DNA of 64,000 bases, taken from Marinobacter mangrovi (GTDB lineage: Bacteria > Pseudomonadota > Gammaproteobacteria > Pseudomonadales > Oleiphilaceae). A model generated the notes under the pieces. It made no database searches, was not told the DNA's origin, and saw only the letters and a program-made list of their open reading frames with translations. Below are positions 26,427 to 35,431 of the stretch, in pieces. The position numbers and the translations under genes were made by a program. Numbering within the stretch: the stretch's first letter is position 1; each line of letters opens with the position of its first letter. The stretch lies in assembly GCF_016798325.1 (NCBI RefSeq), contig NZ_JAERVO010000007.1:1-64000 (forward strand), read 5' to 3'.

Positions 26427-26705
26427 GGAGTCCCTTCGGCAAACGGTTGAAGAACTGACACCAGTATAGGCATATTCCGGGATCGCTCACAGCACCGGGT
26501 TGGCAATGGTCAAGGCGCCTGCGATCCCTTTTTTGTATTTCCCTATCGGCGCAACTTTGCCTAGTTTAAGGGAACAGGGCATTGCCGAACGACGGGGCCG
26601 GCCGTAGCGGATTGGCGTCGCTTCAAAACGCCCGTCCTGCCATCGCCACCGCCCGCCTGCGATGCCTCCGGGGGCAAGCGCCCCGCTGGAACAGGAGAGT
26701 CCGTC

Positions 26706-27134
26706 ATGCGATCACTCAAGGTCGGCGATGTGATGTGGAATCACATCGAACCGGTGCACAGTGGAACGCCACTGACCAAGGTCGTGGAGGTGTTGCTGCG
26801 CAATCACGTTACCGGCTTGCCAGTCGTGGATGACAAGCGCCACGTGCTCGGCTTCGTTTCCGAGCAGGACTGCATTCATGCCATGCTGGTGACCAGTTAT
26901 CACCATGAAGGGGAGCCGGTCGTGGAGGACGTCATGTTCTCCGATCCGCTGACCGTGCCACCGGAGATGGCCGTTGTGGATCTGGCGCAGAATCTCGGTC
27001 GTAACAAGCCCAAGATCTATCCCGTGGTGGACGGTGGCCGTCTGGTCGGTATCATAACCCGGGCCGCGATCCTGGCTGCTCTGGCCAAGACCGGCTATGG
27101 GGTGGCCGTGCCGAGGTTTGCCACCGAGGATTGA
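26706..27134 (+). CDS. CBS-pair domain protein
   Basis: 142-residue protein consisting of a CBS pair: VGDVMWNHIEPVHSGTPLTKVVEVLLRNHVTGLP then VVEDVMFSDPLTVPPEMAVVDLAQ. CBS pairs bind adenine nucleotides and regulate partners. The partner is not visible here, as no transporter or enzyme gene is fused or adjacent in an operon. AGGAGAG precedes the ATG by 7 bases. Confidence 0.88.
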   Translation: MRSLKVGDVMWNHIEPVHSGTPLTKVVEVLLRNHVTGLPVVDDKRHVLGFVSEQDCIHAMLVTSYHHEGEPVVEDVMFSDPLTVPPEMAVVDLAQNLGRNKPKIYPVVDGGRLVGIITRAAILAALAKTGYGVAVPRFATED

Positions 27135-27385
27135 TCGCCGCCGACGGGGAAATCGGCATGGCTCCGGGCGATCGGATCCTGACAGAACCGCGGCAGGCGG
27201 GTTGAACCGCTCACCCCGACGGACCCCGAGGCAGGCCGACGCCTGCCCGAAGGATGGACACTGGCGGGCGTCCGGCTATAGACCCGGACGCCTTTCCCGC
27301 AATTGAGGGTGGCGCAGAAGGCGGGCCGATCGCGATGGGTCACACGGTTGTGCGCTGCCCCGGACTGGGTAGAGAGGAATCAACG

Positions 27386-28222
27386 ATGGAACTGCTTTCA
27401 TCCAACCGCTGCTTTAATGGCGAGCACCGCCGGTATCGCCATCGTTCCGATGTGCTGGATTGCGACATGGTGTTTGCCGTATTCCTGCCACCGCAGGCCC
27501 GGAAGGCGCCTGTGCCCGTGCTTTACTGGTTGTCGGGACTGACCTGCACGGATGAAAACTTCATGCAGAAGGCCGGAGCCCAGAAGCGGGCCGCAGAGTT
27601 GGGCCTGGCCATCGTCTGCCCGGACACCAGCCCGCGTGGGGTGGATCTGCCCGGCGAAGACGACAGCTATGATTTTGGCAGCGGGGCCGGCTTTTACGTC
27701 AACGCCACCCAGGCGCCCTGGTCAAAGCACTACCGCATGTACGATTACGTGGTCCGGGAACTGCCGGCATTGCTGGAGGCCGAATTGCCGGTGACCGACC
27801 AGCGAGCGGTATCCGGTCATTCCATGGGCGGGCACGGCGCGTTGATCGCCGCCCTGAAAAATCCGGGCCGCTACGCCTCGGTTTCGGCGTTCGCGCCCAT
27901 TTGCCACCCCACGGCCTGCCCCTGGGGCCAGAAAGCGTTCCTGGGGTATCTGGGCGGGGATGAATCCACCTGGGCGGAATACGACGCTACGTTGCTGATT
28001 CCGGAGGCGGAGGAGCGTCTGCCTCTGCTGATCGATCAGGGCACGGCCGACCAGTTCCTGGAGGAGCAGCTCTATCCGGAGACGCTGGCCGAGGCCTGTG
28101 AGCGCGTGCATCACCACGTGACGCTGCGCATGCACAGCGGCTATGACCACAGCTACTTCTTCATCGCCTCGTTCATTGACGAGCACCTGGATCACCACGC
28201 CAAGTCGCTGGGCCTGCTGTAA
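27386..28222 (+). CDS. fghA: S-formylglutathione hydrolase
   Basis: Esterase that releases formate and glutathione in glutathione-dependent formaldehyde detoxification. It is 278 residues with the esterase-D pattern: VLYWLSGLTCTDENFMQKAG, the catalytic Ser in GHSMGGHGAL, a later Asp in IDQGTADQF and His in SGYDHSYFF. AGAGAGGAATCAACG precedes the ATG at 27386. The usual partner, a class III alcohol dehydrogenase, is not adjacent. Confidence 0.93.
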   Translation: MELLSSNRCFNGEHRRYRHRSDVLDCDMVFAVFLPPQARKAPVPVLYWLSGLTCTDENFMQKAGAQKRAAELGLAIVCPDTSPRGVDLPGEDDSYDFGSGAGFYVNATQAPWSKHYRMYDYVVRELPALLEAELPVTDQRAVSGHSMGGHGALIAALKNPGRYASVSAFAPICHPTACPWGQKAFLGYLGGDESTWAEYDATLLIPEAEERLPLLIDQGTADQFLEEQLYPETLAEACERVHHHVTLRMHSGYDHSYFFIASFIDEHLDHHAKSLGLL

Positions 28223-28249
28223 TTCACGCGGCCTTGGGGGCTTGACGTC

Positions 28250-28272
28250 GGGGGCGCTGGACTCGCGCCCCC
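28250..28272. terminator. GC-rich hairpin between convergent fghA and quinone oxidoreductase genes
   Basis: GGGGGCGC (28250-28257) and GCGCCCCC (28265-28272) form a perfect 8-base stem with a 7-base loop in the 72-base convergent gap. There is no U-run, so it may act as an RNA end stabiliser or weak terminator. Confidence 0.5.
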
Positions 28273-28294
28273 GGACCAGAGATGGGGTGGCGTG

Positions 28295-29266
28295 TCAGGC
28301 GTCGCCGTCCACCTGCAGCACCACCTTACCCTGGCTGGTGTTGGACTGCAGGTAATCCATGGCACTGGCGGCCTTTTCGATGGGGTATTCCCGATCGATG
28401 ATCGGCCGCACCTCACCTTCGGCCAGCAACGGCCAGACCGTCTCGTACAGCGCGTCCATGACGTCACCCTTGACCGCCACCGGCTGTGAGCGGAGGGTGG
28501 AGCCGATCAGGCGCTGACGCTTCATCAGCATCAGGCCCAGATCCAACTGGGCCTGCCGGCCACCCATCAGTCCGATCAGCACGATGCGCCCGTTGGGCCG
28601 CAGCACCTGCTGATCCAAACCGATGTAATCGCCACCGACCGGGTCCAGCACCATATCGGCTCCGCCCCAGTCCAGCACGGCCGATACAAAGCTGCCGTTG
28701 TGGCGATTCCAGCCGTCGTCTGCGCCCAGTCTCATGCAGGCTTCCACCTTGGCGTCGCTGCCGGCCGTCACGAAGACCGGATTGCCCAGCGCACGACCCA
28801 ACTGGATCACGGCAGTGCCGACGCCGCTGGCGCCGGCATGGAGCAGGATGCGTTCGCCCGGTTTGAGCGCTGCTTCCATGTAGAGATTGAGCCACGCCGT
28901 GGCGAAGACTTCGGGCAGGCCCGCGGCTTCGCGCAGCGACACGTTCTCCGGTAGCGGCAGAACCTGCGGCGCGGGCACCATCACCTGCTCCGCGTAGCCA
29001 CCGCCGGCCAGCAAGGCACAAACCGGGTCGCCGACCTGGAGATGGGTGACGTCCTCACCCACCGCATGCACATGCCCGCTCACTTCCAGGCCCAGAATCG
29101 CCGACGCGCCCGGCGGCGGTGGATAGGCCCCGGCGCGTTGCATCAGATCGGCCCGGTTCATACCGGCATAGGCAACGTCGATCAGGACCTCGTTCGCTCT
29201 TGGCGAGCCCGGCGACGGGTGATCCCGCCACTCGAGCCGGTCGTTGTCGATGGCAATCGCTTTCAT
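28295..29266 (-). CDS. Zeta-crystallin-type quinone oxidoreductase
   Basis: NAD(P)H-dependent oxidoreductase of the MDR family, 323 residues, of the PIG3/QOR type (NRADLMQRAGAYPPPPG is the PIG3-like signature). It has no catalytic zinc ligands. The nucleotide-binding region is LLHAGASGVGTAVIQLGRALG. It reduces quinones or unsaturated electrophiles. The ATG at 29266 lies 4 bases after the stop of the PfpI gene, so both belong to one electrophile-defence operon under the palindrome at 30002-30022. Confidence 0.9.
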   Translation of the reverse strand: MKAIAIDNDRLEWRDHPSPGSPRANEVLIDVAYAGMNRADLMQRAGAYPPPPGASAILGLEVSGHVHAVGEDVTHLQVGDPVCALLAGGGYAEQVMVPAPQVLPLPENVSLREAAGLPEVFATAWLNLYMEAALKPGERILLHAGASGVGTAVIQLGRALGNPVFVTAGSDAKVEACMRLGADDGWNRHNGSFVSAVLDWGGADMVLDPVGGDYIGLDQQVLRPNGRIVLIGLMGGRQAQLDLGLMLMKRQRLIGSTLRSQPVAVKGDVMDALYETVWPLLAEGEVRPIIDREYPIEKAASAMDYLQSNTSQGKVVLQVDGDA

Positions 29267-29270
29267 GGTG

Positions 29271-29951
29271 TCAGCCCTTGATGGCCTTGATGACCGCATT
29301 TGCGGCGTCTTCCGACGATGCCGGGTTCTGGCCGGTAATCAGGTTGCCGTCGACCACCACGTGAGAGCCCCAGTCGTCGGTCCGACTGTAATCACCACCG
29401 CTCTCCTTGAGCATGTCTTCCACCAGGAACGGAACCACATCGGTCAGCTGAACCGCCGCTTCCTCGCTGTTGGTGAACCCGGTCACCTTGCGGCCTTTGA
29501 CCAGGGCTTCGCCGTTGGGCCCCTTGACGTGACGGAAGACACCGGGGGCGTGACACACCGCGCCGATCACCGTGCTGTTGCCCGCCGCTGCTTCCAGCAG
29601 CGTGATGGACGTCGGGTCCTCGGCAAGATCCCACAGCGGACCGTGACCGCCCGGATAGAAAATGGCGTCGAAATCGGATGAGCTGACGCTGTCCAGCTTC
29701 AACGTATTGGCCAGCGCCTTGCGGGCTTCGGTGTCCTGTTTGAAACGGCGCGTGGCGTCGGTCTGGGCGTCTTCGGCGTCGCTGTTGGGGTCAACCGGAG
29801 GCTGGCCGCCGGCAGGGGATGCCAGGGTGACGTCGATGCCGGCGTCCACGAAGGCGTAATAGGGGGAGGCAAATTCCTCGAGCCAGAAGCCGGTCTTGTG
29901 CCCGGTGTCGCCCATCTGGTCGTGCGAGGTCAGTACCATCAGTACTTTCAT
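29271..29951 (-). CDS. DJ-1/PfpI superfamily protein, Hsp31/class I amidotransferase-like
   Basis: 226-residue cytoplasmic protein of the DJ-1/PfpI fold. The nucleophile Cys lies in GAVCHAPGVF, with YPGGHGPLWDLAED before it, as in glyoxalase III-type and Hsp31-like proteins. Relatives detoxify methylglyoxal or other reactive carbonyls or act as holdases. CAGGAGGAACAAC precedes the ATG. It is the first gene of the operon with the quinone oxidoreductase. Both belong to the oxidative and electrophile stress theme of the window. Confidence 0.88.
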   Translation of the reverse strand: MKVLMVLTSHDQMGDTGHKTGFWLEEFASPYYAFVDAGIDVTLASPAGGQPPVDPNSDAEDAQTDATRRFKQDTEARKALANTLKLDSVSSSDFDAIFYPGGHGPLWDLAEDPTSITLLEAAAGNSTVIGAVCHAPGVFRHVKGPNGEALVKGRKVTGFTNSEEAAVQLTDVVPFLVEDMLKESGGDYSRTDDWGSHVVVDGNLITGQNPASSEDAANAVIKAIKG

Positions 29952-30001
29952 GTTGTTCCTCCTGAGTGCGTCATTGAATACCGTGATTCAACGCTAACGT
30001 A

Positions 30002-30022
30002 TATTAGACCGGTCGTCTAATA
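30002..30022. promoter_or_regulatory. TetR/NemR-type operator
   Basis: TATTAGAC-cggtc-GTCTAATA is a perfect 8-base inverted repeat with a 5-base centre. The core TAGAC...GTCTA closely resembles NemR-type TetR operators that control quinone and aldehyde reductases. It lies 51 bases upstream of the PfpI gene, over its promoter region. No tetR gene is adjacent, so the regulator must lie elsewhere or outside the window. Confidence 0.65.
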
Positions 30023-30104
30023 GCTGTTTGCCGGTATATTTCTGCCTCTATAGAAGTATATAGGGACCGATACCGCCGTTATTCAACCCGTCACGTCGGG
30101 ATGA

Positions 30105-30911
30105 TCAGTTCGCCTCGATCCATTGTCTCAGGCGGAGCTGAGCGTCATCCGTCAGGGTCGGGTTGGCGGCAAACCAGAGCCGTTCCAGTGCGGTCATGAT
30201 CGCGCTGGCCCGTTTCAGTTCCGATACGCCGAACCCGGTCATACGGCTCAGTGTGGTGATTTGATCACTGTTCAGGGCGAAACCGTTGATGGCGCCGCCC
30301 ACATCCAGGCGCGGATCGCCGGCGCCGGCGAATTCCCAATCCAGCAGCGTCCAGCCGCCGCGACCGATCAGCAGGTTCCCCGGATGCCAGTCGTGGTGGC
30401 AGAGGACCCGGCAGTTGGGTGGCTGGTAGTGAGTCAACAGGGCATCAACACGCCGTTGTGCAGCGGACGCCTCAGGGCCGCAGCGTTGTGCCAGTCGGGT
30501 CATCTGCTCCGGAATATCGATGACAGGCAGCGGCGTCGTGATGGTGTGGACGCTTTCCAGGGCGTGAGCCAGCCAGTGGAGCCGGGTCGACGCGCCACCC
30601 AGGGGCGCTTCGCCGTGCATCCATTCGCTCAGCATGCTGTGGGCATCGTGGTGATGGACGATGGGCGCCCAGGGCTGTCCGGCGATGGTGTTGAGCACCT
30701 GCCGTTCCCGGGCGGTATCGATCCCCAGCGCATCCGGGTGCGGATGGTTCAGGCGCAGTGCAAACACGCCTTCGTCGGCGGTGAGCCGATACACCTCATT
30801 GCACAGGCCCGCATTGACGCGAGCGGCGTGGGCATGGCGCAATCGGCGTTGCCAGTCCTCCGGCAGAGGGGCAAGCAAACGGTCGATGTCGGGGGAAGGC
30901 GGTGACGTCAT
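30105..30911 (-). CDS. APH-family small-molecule kinase (choline/thiamine kinase-like)
   Basis: 268-residue phosphotransferase of the APH/choline-kinase fold. The catalytic loop CHHDWHPGNLL and metal-binding LLDWEFAGAGDPRLDVG are intact. An N-terminal NAGLCNEVYRL strand pair is the usual nucleotide-binding start. Likely substrates are choline, ethanolamine or thiamine; the sequence does not decide between them. It is monocistronic. Confidence 0.78.
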   Translation of the reverse strand: MTSPPSPDIDRLLAPLPEDWQRRLRHAHAARVNAGLCNEVYRLTADEGVFALRLNHPHPDALGIDTARERQVLNTIAGQPWAPIVHHHDAHSMLSEWMHGEAPLGGASTRLHWLAHALESVHTITTPLPVIDIPEQMTRLAQRCGPEASAAQRRVDALLTHYQPPNCRVLCHHDWHPGNLLIGRGGWTLLDWEFAGAGDPRLDVGGAINGFALNSDQITTLSRMTGFGVSELKRASAIMTALERLWFAANPTLTDDAQLRLRQWIEAN

Positions 30912-30955
30912 GGCGGATCCGGCAGAAAGCTCTGGCCGGTGTTATCGCACAGCAG

Positions 30956-32098
30956 TCAATGACGATCAAATGACCAGAGTTGGCCGTAGTCCATGGACGG
31001 CAGCATTTCCGGGACTTCCACCTGCTGGATTTCGTATTCCGGGCGGGAGCAGTCGCGCCTGAAGGCGCCGATGTAGCGGTTGCCGGTGGGGCTCATAATG
31101 GCCTGGGCCTGGGTGCCCTGCAGGCCGGAGGCGCGATGGGTCACCACCGCCACTTCGCCGTTGGCCAGCCGCACCAGTGAGCCCGGCGGATAAGCCGTAA
31201 TGGCCTTGAGCAGGGCGTCGTGGATACTGCGGTCGTGCAACCCGTGGCTGGCTTCGGCCAGTTCGGACCGGGCCTGGGTGATGCTGAAACGGTCGCGGTA
31301 GGCGCGCCGGGTGATCATCGCGGTGTAACGCTCGGCCAGCGCCAGCATACGCGCTTCCGGCAGGATGTCCCGGCCGCTGAGGCCCTCGGGATAACCGGAG
31401 CCGTCCGGTTGCTCATGGTGCTGGCTGACGATCTTCAGCAGCAGGCGGTTGTCGATTCCTGCCCGCTCCAATGCGGCCACGCTCAGGATCGGGTGTTTAC
31501 GGATGATGGCGCGCTGGTCGTCGCTCAGCCGGCGCCGGGACTGGTTGAGCTTGTCGAGGATCGGCAGCAGGGCGAGGTTGGCGGTCAGGGCGGCGCCCAG
31601 CAGAACCAGCACCCGTTTGTCGTCCATTCCCAACTGCTGGGCCGTGAAATAGCAAATGATGGCGTAGAACAGGGTTTGTTCGTAGGCGGTTGGCTCCACG
31701 GAATACAGGTGCACCAGCGCCAGGCACGGATCCGGCGCTTCCCGACAGCAGCGGGCCACCAGGTTGGCCAGGCCGATCACCCGACGCTGGGCATCCGGCG
31801 ACTGGTTCTGCACCGACTGCAGCGTCACTTCCAGGGTCCGCAGGAGTTCCGGGTAGTCGCTGAAGGGGTTGCGGGGCCGGATGTCTTCTTCGGGTTCCGG
31901 CTCCGGTTCGGGGGTATCGCTGCGGCGGGGGTAGAACAGGCCGCGCTCGAACAGCTGCTCCAGCTGCACGTCCGTCTGGATGACGTAGCCCTGGGTCAAC
32001 AGCACATTGCCGTCCGCGTCGTAGACGGTCCACGGCAGTGGCTTGCCGATAATCAGGGCGCCAGGGGCAATTCGGACTAGGTTTGGCACAACGCGCAC
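30956..32098 (-). CDS. HD-GYP-related protein with degenerate HD site
   Basis: 380-residue protein. The N-terminal ~75 residues form a small beta-rich segment seen in front of many HD-GYP proteins, followed by a PEPEPEPEE linker. The second half keeps the HD-GYP layout (QHHEQPDGSGYPEGLSGRDI, about 226-245), so the GYP motif is present. The metal-binding HD residues are missing: where LLHDIGK is expected it has ALTANLALLPI. The later Asp is Glu (LALAERYTAM). Phosphodiesterase activity is therefore unlikely; it may bind c-di-GMP or a GGDEF protein. GTG start. Confidence 0.8.
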   Translation of the reverse strand: MRVVPNLVRIAPGALIIGKPLPWTVYDADGNVLLTQGYVIQTDVQLEQLFERGLFYPRRSDTPEPEPEPEEDIRPRNPFSDYPELLRTLEVTLQSVQNQSPDAQRRVIGLANLVARCCREAPDPCLALVHLYSVEPTAYEQTLFYAIICYFTAQQLGMDDKRVLVLLGAALTANLALLPILDKLNQSRRRLSDDQRAIIRKHPILSVAALERAGIDNRLLLKIVSQHHEQPDGSGYPEGLSGRDILPEARMLALAERYTAMITRRAYRDRFSITQARSELAEASHGLHDRSIHDALLKAITAYPPGSLVRLANGEVAVVTHRASGLQGTQAQAIMSPTGNRYIGAFRRDCSRPEYEIQQVEVPEMLPSMDYGQLWSFDRH

Positions 32099-32229
32099 GC
32101 TTTCCGGAGCTTATTATAATTGAGGCCTTCCAGAGGCCCATCCGACCAATTTAGCCTATTTCTGTACGTGTTGTAATAGAACGGGTGCCCGAAAGCGCCC
32201 CTGTAACAAGTTTTTGCTTTCCGGAGGGC

Positions 32230-32676
32230 TCAGGCGGTCTCTCCGGCGTGGCTGATCACCGTCTCGGGGGCCCCGTCGGCCAGTTGGCGACGGATGGCCT
32301 CGGGGATGGGGGTCTTGCCGCCGGCCCGGGCGTCGATCAGGACATAGGTGATGTCGGCGGTCATGACAAGGCGCTGTTCGCGATATTCCACAAACGCGAT
32401 GTGCAGGCTGAACGACGTGTTGCCGATCCGGCCCGGCTCGATGCGGGCGCAGAGGACGTCATCGAAGTGAGCCGGGGCGCGCCAGTTCTGGTTCAAGTTG
32501 ACCACCTGGATATCCACGCCCTGGTCCAGCAGGCGCTGGTAATCGCCGAACAGCGTGCGGATGTACTCGTTCATGGCGATGTCGACATAGTCGCCGTAGC
32601 GGGCGTTGAACACCACGCCCTGGGCGTCGCATTCGCCATAGCGAACCCGCAGGCGGAATTCAAAAGGCTCTGGCAT
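32230..32676 (-). CDS. YbgC/4HBT-type acyl-CoA thioesterase
   Basis: Hot-dog fold thioesterase of 148 residues. The active-site motif VRYGECDAQGVVFNARYGDYVD contains the Asp characteristic of 4-hydroxybenzoyl-CoA-type thioesterases. It probably hydrolyses short- or medium-chain acyl-CoA or acyl-ACP in the cytoplasm. It stands alone; AAAGGAG precedes the ATG by 9 bases. Confidence 0.88.
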   Translation of the reverse strand: MPEPFEFRLRVRYGECDAQGVVFNARYGDYVDIAMNEYIRTLFGDYQRLLDQGVDIQVVNLNQNWRAPAHFDDVLCARIEPGRIGNTSFSLHIAFVEYREQRLVMTADITYVLIDARAGGKTPIPEAIRRQLADGAPETVISHAGETA

Positions 32677-32888
32677 GCGGTCATGCTCCTTTCAATTATG
32701 GGACCTGCTTCGTAACATTTGTCACAAGAGGCTACCCTTTTTTCCGGAACCGACTACGCTGTTGACAGATTCCGGGCGGATCACGGAAGGACTGTGCGCC
32801 GTGTCATGGCGCAAGGTCGGGTCGCCCACCGACAATAACCAATAATAATCGGGACACTGCCGTCCCTGCTGTGGCTGGCTTGCGCACC

Positions 32889-33932
32889 ATGTTCTATCGA
32901 TTGAGACACGACTTTCAACTGTCGATTATTACCCTGCTCGGTGCCTGTGCGGTCTTTGGCATTACCCCGTTTGCCGTGTTCCGTTTCCTGACCGGTAACG
33001 TCATGGCTGGCGTGACCGACCTGCTGATCCTGGCTTCAATCTGTGCCGCCGTGGTGTACGCCTGGCTGACTGGGGATAACCGGCGGGCCGGATTCTGCCT
33101 GGCGGTGTTTGCCTGTACCGGCGGAGTGATGGTGGCCACTCTGCTGGGGGATGAAGGGTTGTTCTGGCTGTTTCCCGCCCTGGTGACCAGTTTCTTCCTG
33201 GCCTCGCCGATTTTGGCGGTGGTGGTGAACAGCCTGGCCCTGGCGGCGCTGATGATTGACGGTTCCGCCTTTGATTCCCATGAGCAGATGCTGTCTTTCG
33301 TGACCACCTGCATCGTGGTCAGCAGTTGCGCCTACATCTTTGCCCGGCGCAACGAGCACCAACGGGAGCGCCTCGAACGGCTGGCCACCCATGACCCGCT
33401 CACCGGTGTGAAGAATCGGCGGGCCATGGAGGAGGAGATGCAGGCAGCGGTGGCCAACCACATCCGCAATGACATGCCCTACGCCCTGATCATCTTCGAT
33501 CTCGATCACTTCAAGCGCATCAACGATGCCTACGGACACGCCCGGGGGGATGAGGCGCTGGTGGAGTGCACCGACCTGGTCCGGCGCTGTACCCGCCGCA
33601 GCGATCAGCTGTTCCGGTTTGGTGGAGAAGAATTCGTCCTGTTGATGCCCGGTGTACAGGCCAGCGGCATCCAGGCGGTGGCGGAAAACCTGCGGCACAA
33701 GGTGGCCAGCGAACTGCAGACGCCCACCGGCCCGATCACCGCGTCGTTCGGTGTCTCCTGCCTGCAGCCGGGGGACGATGCCGAATCCTGGCTGGCCCGC
33801 GCCGACGACGCCCTCTACGAAGCCAAGAGCCGCGGTCGCAACCAGGTGGTGATCAGGCTGTTGCCGGCTGAGCCGACACCCGGAAGCGGAATAGCCGGGT
33901 CCCCAGCATCAGACCAGCGGATACCAGGCTGA
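32889..33932 (+). CDS. Membrane diguanylate cyclase (GGEEF)
   Basis: 347-residue inner-membrane protein with about six hydrophobic segments (about 10-155) acting as the sensor, then a GGDEF domain (about 170-330). The active site reads RFGGEEFVLL and is preceded by RRSD five residues earlier, an intact RxxD inhibitory site. An active cyclase with feedback is expected. The ATG at 32889 is preferred to a GTG at 32871. Its last 80 bases overlap the convergent MATE gene, so the two 3' ends are antisense. Confidence 0.9.
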   Translation: MFYRLRHDFQLSIITLLGACAVFGITPFAVFRFLTGNVMAGVTDLLILASICAAVVYAWLTGDNRRAGFCLAVFACTGGVMVATLLGDEGLFWLFPALVTSFFLASPILAVVVNSLALAALMIDGSAFDSHEQMLSFVTTCIVVSSCAYIFARRNEHQRERLERLATHDPLTGVKNRRAMEEEMQAAVANHIRNDMPYALIIFDLDHFKRINDAYGHARGDEALVECTDLVRRCTRRSDQLFRFGGEEFVLLMPGVQASGIQAVAENLRHKVASELQTPTGPITASFGVSCLQPGDDAESWLARADDALYEAKSRGRNQVVIRLLPAEPTPGSGIAGSPASDQRIPG

Positions 33933-35268
33933 CCGTCAGCCCGACCCAGAACCCGGCCGCGCCCATGGGATCGGCGAACGTATCGGTGAACGTCAATACC
34001 CAGCCCAGCGGCAAACCGATCCCCCAGAACGAGAACACCATGATCACCATGGGAACGCTGGTGTCCTTGTAACCGCGCAGCGCGCTGATGCAGGTGACCT
34101 GGGTGACGTCGGCGATCTGGAACAGGGCGGCGAACACCAGCAGGTGCATCGACACCGCCTGCACCGCCGGATCGTTGGTGTAGAGGGCGGCGATCAGGCT
34201 GTTGCCCAGCCACAGGATCGAGGCGAAACACAGGGCAATGGCGACCGACAGTATCAGCGTACTGCGACCGAGCAGGCGTGCAGTGTCCGTCTCGCGGGCG
34301 CCTACCAGGAAGCTGATGCGCAGCGTCAGGGCCATGCCCAGGCTGAGCGGCACCATGAACACCAGCGACACCACGTTCAGGGCAATCTGATGACCCGCCA
34401 CCACAACGGGGCCCAATGGGGCGAGAAACAGCGCGATCACCGAGAACATGCTGGCCTCGACGAAGATGGTGAACCCGATCGGTACGCCCAGTCGCAGGAC
34501 TTCGTTGATGATCTCCCAGTCCGGCCTGGCACGCTCCCGCCACAGGTGAAAGTGGTGGAAGACCCGGCTGCGATTCAGGTAGACCAGCAGGCTGAGCATG
34601 GCGATCCAGCTGGATATCGACGTGGCCCAGCCGCAGCCGACGCCGCCCATGGCCGGCATGCCCAGCTTGCCGTAGATGAAGATGTAGTTCAGGGGCAGGT
34701 TGATCAGCGTGCCCAGCACCGAGAACGCCATGATCACATGCGTATGGCCCAGCCCGTCCGTCAACCCACGCAGGGCAGTCATCAGCAGGATGGCCGGCAC
34801 GCCCCAGCAGAAGGCGTCCAGGTAGCCCTGGGTCAGCAGCGCAGTGTGCAGGTCCAGCCGTAGCAGGTTGAGCACGGGCCGCACGTTGAGCAGCAGGCCC
34901 ACCATGATCAGCGCGGCGCCCAGCCCGATGTAGATGCCCTGCCAGGTGACCGGCATGATCTGCCCGAAGGCCCGGGCGCCCCGGTGACCGGAAACGATGG
35001 GCTGCAGCGCACCCAACACACCCATGAACATCAGGAACAGCGGCACCCACAGGCTACTGCCGATGCCCACCGCGGCCAGGTCTTCGGCGCTGGCGTGGCC
35101 GGCCATGACCGTATCGATCACGCCGTTGGCCACCTGGGCGATCTGAGCGATCAGGATGGGGCCGCCCAGAAGCGCCAACGTCTTCCACTCCGCCAGGGTG
35201 CGGGCCACGGTGCCTTGCCGGGCTTCGGGAATGGGCTGATGGGTGTCGTCCACGGGTCTTGCGTCCAA
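33853..35268 (-). CDS. MATE-family efflux pump, NorM-like
   Basis: Inner-membrane multidrug/toxin exporter of 471 residues with about twelve helices in two MATE halves. Signatures are GPILIAQIAQVANGVIDTVMAGH in the first helix and the second-half start GVPIGFTIFVEASMFSVIALF. Na+- or H+-coupled export of cationic drugs or metabolites is expected; no specific substrate can be named. It overlaps the 3' end of the diguanylate cyclase by 80 bases. Confidence 0.9.
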   Translation of the reverse strand: MDARPVDDTHQPIPEARQGTVARTLAEWKTLALLGGPILIAQIAQVANGVIDTVMAGHASAEDLAAVGIGSSLWVPLFLMFMGVLGALQPIVSGHRGARAFGQIMPVTWQGIYIGLGAALIMVGLLLNVRPVLNLLRLDLHTALLTQGYLDAFCWGVPAILLMTALRGLTDGLGHTHVIMAFSVLGTLINLPLNYIFIYGKLGMPAMGGVGCGWATSISSWIAMLSLLVYLNRSRVFHHFHLWRERARPDWEIINEVLRLGVPIGFTIFVEASMFSVIALFLAPLGPVVVAGHQIALNVVSLVFMVPLSLGMALTLRISFLVGARETDTARLLGRSTLILSVAIALCFASILWLGNSLIAALYTNDPAVQAVSMHLLVFAALFQIADVTQVTCISALRGYKDTSVPMVIMVFSFWGIGLPLGWVLTFTDTFADPMGAAGFWVGLTVSLVSAGLMLGTRLFRFRVSAQPATA

Positions 35269-35431
35269 GGTGAAAGGGCGGTTCAGGGAGATAGAGCGCG
35301 GTTGAGACTATCATGAAGCCACACCGCAGAGCTGACTCAGGTCATAGTGGAATCTACGGATGCCCGGACACCTGCTAGACTGCGGAAGTCCCGTTGTGTC
35401 GGGTCCGCCGGCACCCACCGTCACAAGGAAG

